Assembly: GCA_015478945.1 (NCBI GenBank)
Contig: JABUQX010078246.1
Span: 47,501-57,500 of the forward strand
Reading direction: 5' to 3'
Origin: Trachelipus rathkii
Lineage: Eukaryota > Arthropoda > Malacostraca > Isopoda > Trachelipodidae
Length of the DNA: 10,000 bases
The notes beneath the pieces are model-generated. The model was not told the origin of the DNA. It was given only the letters and a program-made list of their open reading frames with translations, and searched no databases. The first letter of the stretch is position 1; every line of letters starts with the position of its first letter. A program made the position numbers and the translations under genes. Below are positions 8,335 through 10,000 of this stretch, one piece after another.

Positions 8335-8700
8335 GTTTGGATGGAATCCCCATCTGTGGGACCCTAGACACCCTATATGGACTTATAACCATTATATTCG
8401 AACTCTACGACCTTGAAAACATATATAGGGACACCAATATTGTTGTTATACGACTGTTTATTAACTCAGCACCGCAGTGGCTCCAGCACCGGTGCCGGAG
8501 CCAACTCCTCAGAATCCAATACTAACTCTTTCTAGAAACTCAACTCTGAATCCTCTCACCAAATTTCAGCCTATTACGAACATTTTGATTTTTTAATAGG
8601 GGTGGGGTCCCCCTTCGGGGGACCCAGGGGGACGTAACTTCGTCTACAACAAGGATATGTCACCATCTAACCCCCCTCCAAATTTTAACCCGATACGATA
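8335..8700. other. Unique, well-conserved TIR segment with hairpins, right arm
   Basis: This is the mirror of 827-1195. It holds a 24-bp palindrome with one mismatch pair (8479-8502, centre CACCGGTG) and a hairpin GGGTCCCCC / GGGGGACCC (8605-8613 and 8617-8625, loop TTC). The hairpin stems are preserved in both arms even though loop and flanking bases vary, which hints at a structural role. The frame at 8337-8525 starts at TTG, is not maintained in the left arm, and is rejected as a gene. Confidence 0.7.
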
Positions 8701-8706
8701 ACTCTA

Positions 8707-8835
<129 letters not shown>

Positions 8836-8874
8836 TAAAAAAAAAACTTCAGAAGCTGAGCCAGAGTCGGAACG

Positions 8875-8933
8875 GTGCGGTGCGGTGCGGCGCGAAGCAG
8901 GGTAGGAGCCGGAGTCGGAGTCGGAGTTCGAGT
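8875..8933. repeat. Pentamer (GTGCG)3 and hexamer (GGAGTC)n repeats, right arm
   Basis: Three GTGCG units (8875-8889) are followed by a GGAGTC-type hexamer array (8905-8933). This mirrors the left-arm island at 532-600, with fewer units. Confidence 0.85.
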
Positions 8934-8973
8934 CGGCTCGAAATTGCGATCACTCCGTGATCTCAATTTCTTC

Positions 8974-9057
<84 letters not shown>
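8974..9057. repeat. Outer (AAT)28 microsatellite, right arm
   Basis: Twenty-eight perfect AAT units lie where the left arm has only ten. Frames through it encode poly-Asn and are not genes. Confidence 0.95.
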
Positions 9058-9058
<1 letters not shown>

Positions 9059-9066
9059 TGTATGTG

Positions 9067-9085
9067 TATGCGCATGCGCGCGCGT
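9067..9085. repeat. Alternating CG tract, right
   Basis: The alternating stretch TGCGCATGCGCGCGCG is prone to form Z-DNA and mirrors 424-442. A GTGTATGTGTATG tract precedes it. Confidence 0.6.
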
Positions 9086-9141
9086 AATAAAAAATAATTA
9101 CGAAATAACATGAAAAATCAATTACCTTATCTCAAAAACAC

Positions 9142-9172
9142 GTGTCCTTATCAGCTACGCTGATAAGGACAC
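9142..9172. repeat. Subterminal hairpin, right (14-bp stem, 3-nt loop)
   Basis: GTGTCCTTATCAGC, loop TAC, then the perfect complement. It is the exact mirror of 339-369 and lies 49 bp from the element's right end. Confidence 0.85.
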
Positions 9173-9221
9173 TCAGAGCTCGTATTCCAAAAGTGGCAGT
9201 TGAAACTGTGGAAATACTACT

Positions 9222-9227
9222 GGTGTA
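9222..9227. repeat. Target-site duplication, right copy (GGTGTA)
   Basis: It directly follows the terminal ...AATACTACT of the right TIR and is identical to 284-289. Confidence 0.93.
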
Positions 9228-9350
9228 TTCAATTCACGTCTGAGTAGGGCGAAGCTAAGCTTTAAAGAGAATAGCTCACATTCTATATTTCCATGGGTCT
9301 ATACTACCTCTATCTCAATTTTAAATTCCAGAAAGATGTCTCTAGCTTAA
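9228..9350 (+). pseudogene. Right part of the putative host terminal exon
   Basis: In the empty-site reconstruction, the frame from 245-289 continues here without interruption for 40 codons (starting FNSRLSRAKLSF) and stops at TAA 9348-9350. The stretch is rich in Ser, Lys and Arg and contains SIFPWVYTTS. It has no recognised domain and would be a C-terminal tail. Separated from its upstream half by 8.9 kb of transposon, it could be translated only if the element were spliced out or excised. No plus-strand AATAAA is seen in the next 130 bp, which weakens the model. Confidence 0.33.
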
Positions 9351-9497
9351 GTTTCATACATTATTTATTTATTCGTTTAAGGCGCCAAAAAAAATGTAAC
9401 CAGTTAATTTTTTTTTTTTAACTTTTTTATTAACTCTTTCTTTAAATTTTCTAAAATTTATCGAAATTAGGGTTGCTATCTTCATAGTTGTCAACTT
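9351..9497. other. AT-rich interval between two putative convergent gene ends
   Basis: This is AT-rich DNA with poly-T (about 9409-9419). On the minus strand two overlapping AATAAA hexamers lie at 9364-9369 and 9368-9373, about 125 bp beyond the proposed minus-strand stop. They could serve as its polyadenylation signal. Confidence 0.4.
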
Positions 9498-9596
9498 TTA
9501 TATGGCAATATCTGGCATCACTTCCAGTTTCCACAATATTACTGAAGTCAAATAAGATTTTGGTCGTACAACACCATCTAATTTCGTTGAAGATTC
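9498..9596 (-). CDS. Putative terminal exon of an unidentified minus-strand host gene
   Basis: Reading on the minus strand from an AG (positions 9598-9597), 32 codons beginning ESSTKLDGVVRPKS and ending PDIAI are open to TAA at 9498-9500. The phase matches the exon-like stretch at 9841-9959 across a 244-bp GTAAG...ATAG intron. AATAAA signals follow about 125 bp downstream. I do not recognise the family. A plus-strand frame of 85 codons (9488-9745) overlaps it and is the main competing reading, but that frame has low-complexity Leu/Ile/Phe-rich content and no supporting signals. Confidence 0.3.
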   Translation of the reverse strand, partial: ESSTKLDGVVRPKSYLTSVILWKLEVMPDIAI

Positions 9597-9840
9597 CTAT
9601 TTTCCTCCATCAGAGGAGCATTCTTTCAACACTTTCTAATCACTTTCTGGAAAATCTATTAAATCAAGACAATTTTCAACGACTTATGCAATCACTGCAG
9701 ATTTTTTTTAGATTCTTTGAAAAAAGAATTCATATTGTCTTCTAAATGTTCAAATATTTTCCAAGTGAAATACGAAATTTTAGTAAACTAAAGTAATTTC
9801 AATTCAAAGCTGAAGTAGGTTGCCATGTATTTCACCTTAC

Positions 9841-9959
9841 CAGAGCCTTGTTAGCCTGCCTAATATTTCTCCTAACAATACACTCTTCACAGCGATGAAT
9901 ACGGTTGAATTTTGAAGGGTGGCTGACCAGGAATGCCAAGAAATTGATAACTTCCTCAT
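9841..9959 (-). CDS. Putative internal exon of an unidentified minus-strand host gene
   Basis: On the minus strand an AG (9961-9960) opens a frame of about 39 codons (EEVINFLAFL..., then HRCEECIVRRNIRQANKAL) that ends exactly at CTG followed by the donor GTAAG (9840-9836). The residue mix is protein-like, with a Cys-Glu-Glu-Cys pair and basic residues. In-frame stops lie just outside both proposed splice sites. Removing the intron 9597-9840 joins it in phase to 9498-9596. The family is not recognised, and the upstream exons would lie beyond the window. Confidence 0.33.
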
Positions 9960-10000
9960 CTTATATTGTGTAGCTATGATGAACACTCATTAAAACAAGT

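Noticed and set aside
8337..8525. 62-codon frame in the unique part of the right arm
   Set aside because: It starts only at TTG and is interrupted by TGA in the otherwise near-identical left arm.
9488..9745. 85-codon plus-strand frame in the right flank
   Set aside because: It has no recognised motif and a Leu/Ile/Phe-rich composition. It overlaps minus-strand stretches that have matching splice and polyadenylation signals. It remains a weak alternative.

Overview
This is non-coding-dominated, AT-rich eukaryotic DNA, most likely animal and plausibly arthropod. The reasons are spliced-looking host fragments, long (TA)n and (ATT)n microsatellites, and one very large transposon. I cannot name a species. 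No prokaryotic features, rRNA or tRNA are visible.

Almost the whole window is a single structurally complete inverted-repeat (foldback) DNA transposon at 290-9221. It starts AGTAGTATTTCC and ends with the exact reverse complement. A perfect 6-bp target-site duplication, GGTGTA, flanks it at 284-289 and 9222-9227. The terminal inverted repeats are about 3.1-3.2 kb each (290-3484 and 6139-9221) and surround a 2.65-kb centre (3485-6138). No credible protein-coding gene lies inside, so it cannot move without a transposase or integrase from elsewhere. The 6-bp duplication, 5'-AG...CT-3' termini and kilobase-scale TIRs fit the Maverick/Polinton class best. That placement is an inference, because no diagnostic gene is present.

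From outside inward, each arm holds: a terminal segment with a 14-bp-stem hairpin; a Z-DNA-prone CG stretch; an (ATT)n array; a short GC-rich block of hexamer and pentamer repeats; a second (ATT)n array joined to an (AGT)n array; a unique segment with a TTCG-type hairpin and a CACCGGTG-centred palindrome; about four copies of a 117-bp repeat; a pure A/T tract; a polypurine/polypyrimidine G-quadruplex block; an A-rich block; a 283-bp tandem satellite; and a second A-rich block. The centre is a mosaic of the same satellite and A-rich blocks in right-arm orientation, plus a 44-45-bp triplicated repeat and about 300 bp of unique sequence.

The flanks are host DNA. On the left, a (TA)n array and intron-like sequence lead to a polypyrimidine tract and a splice acceptor at 241-242. 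Joining the flanks through one copy of GGTGTA gives an uninterrupted plus-strand frame (245-289, then 9228-9350). The element may therefore have split the terminal exon of a host gene. To the right, a convergent minus-strand gene is suggested by two phase-compatible exon-like stretches (9841-9959 and 9498-9596) and AATAAA signals near 9364-9373. Both gene models are tentative.
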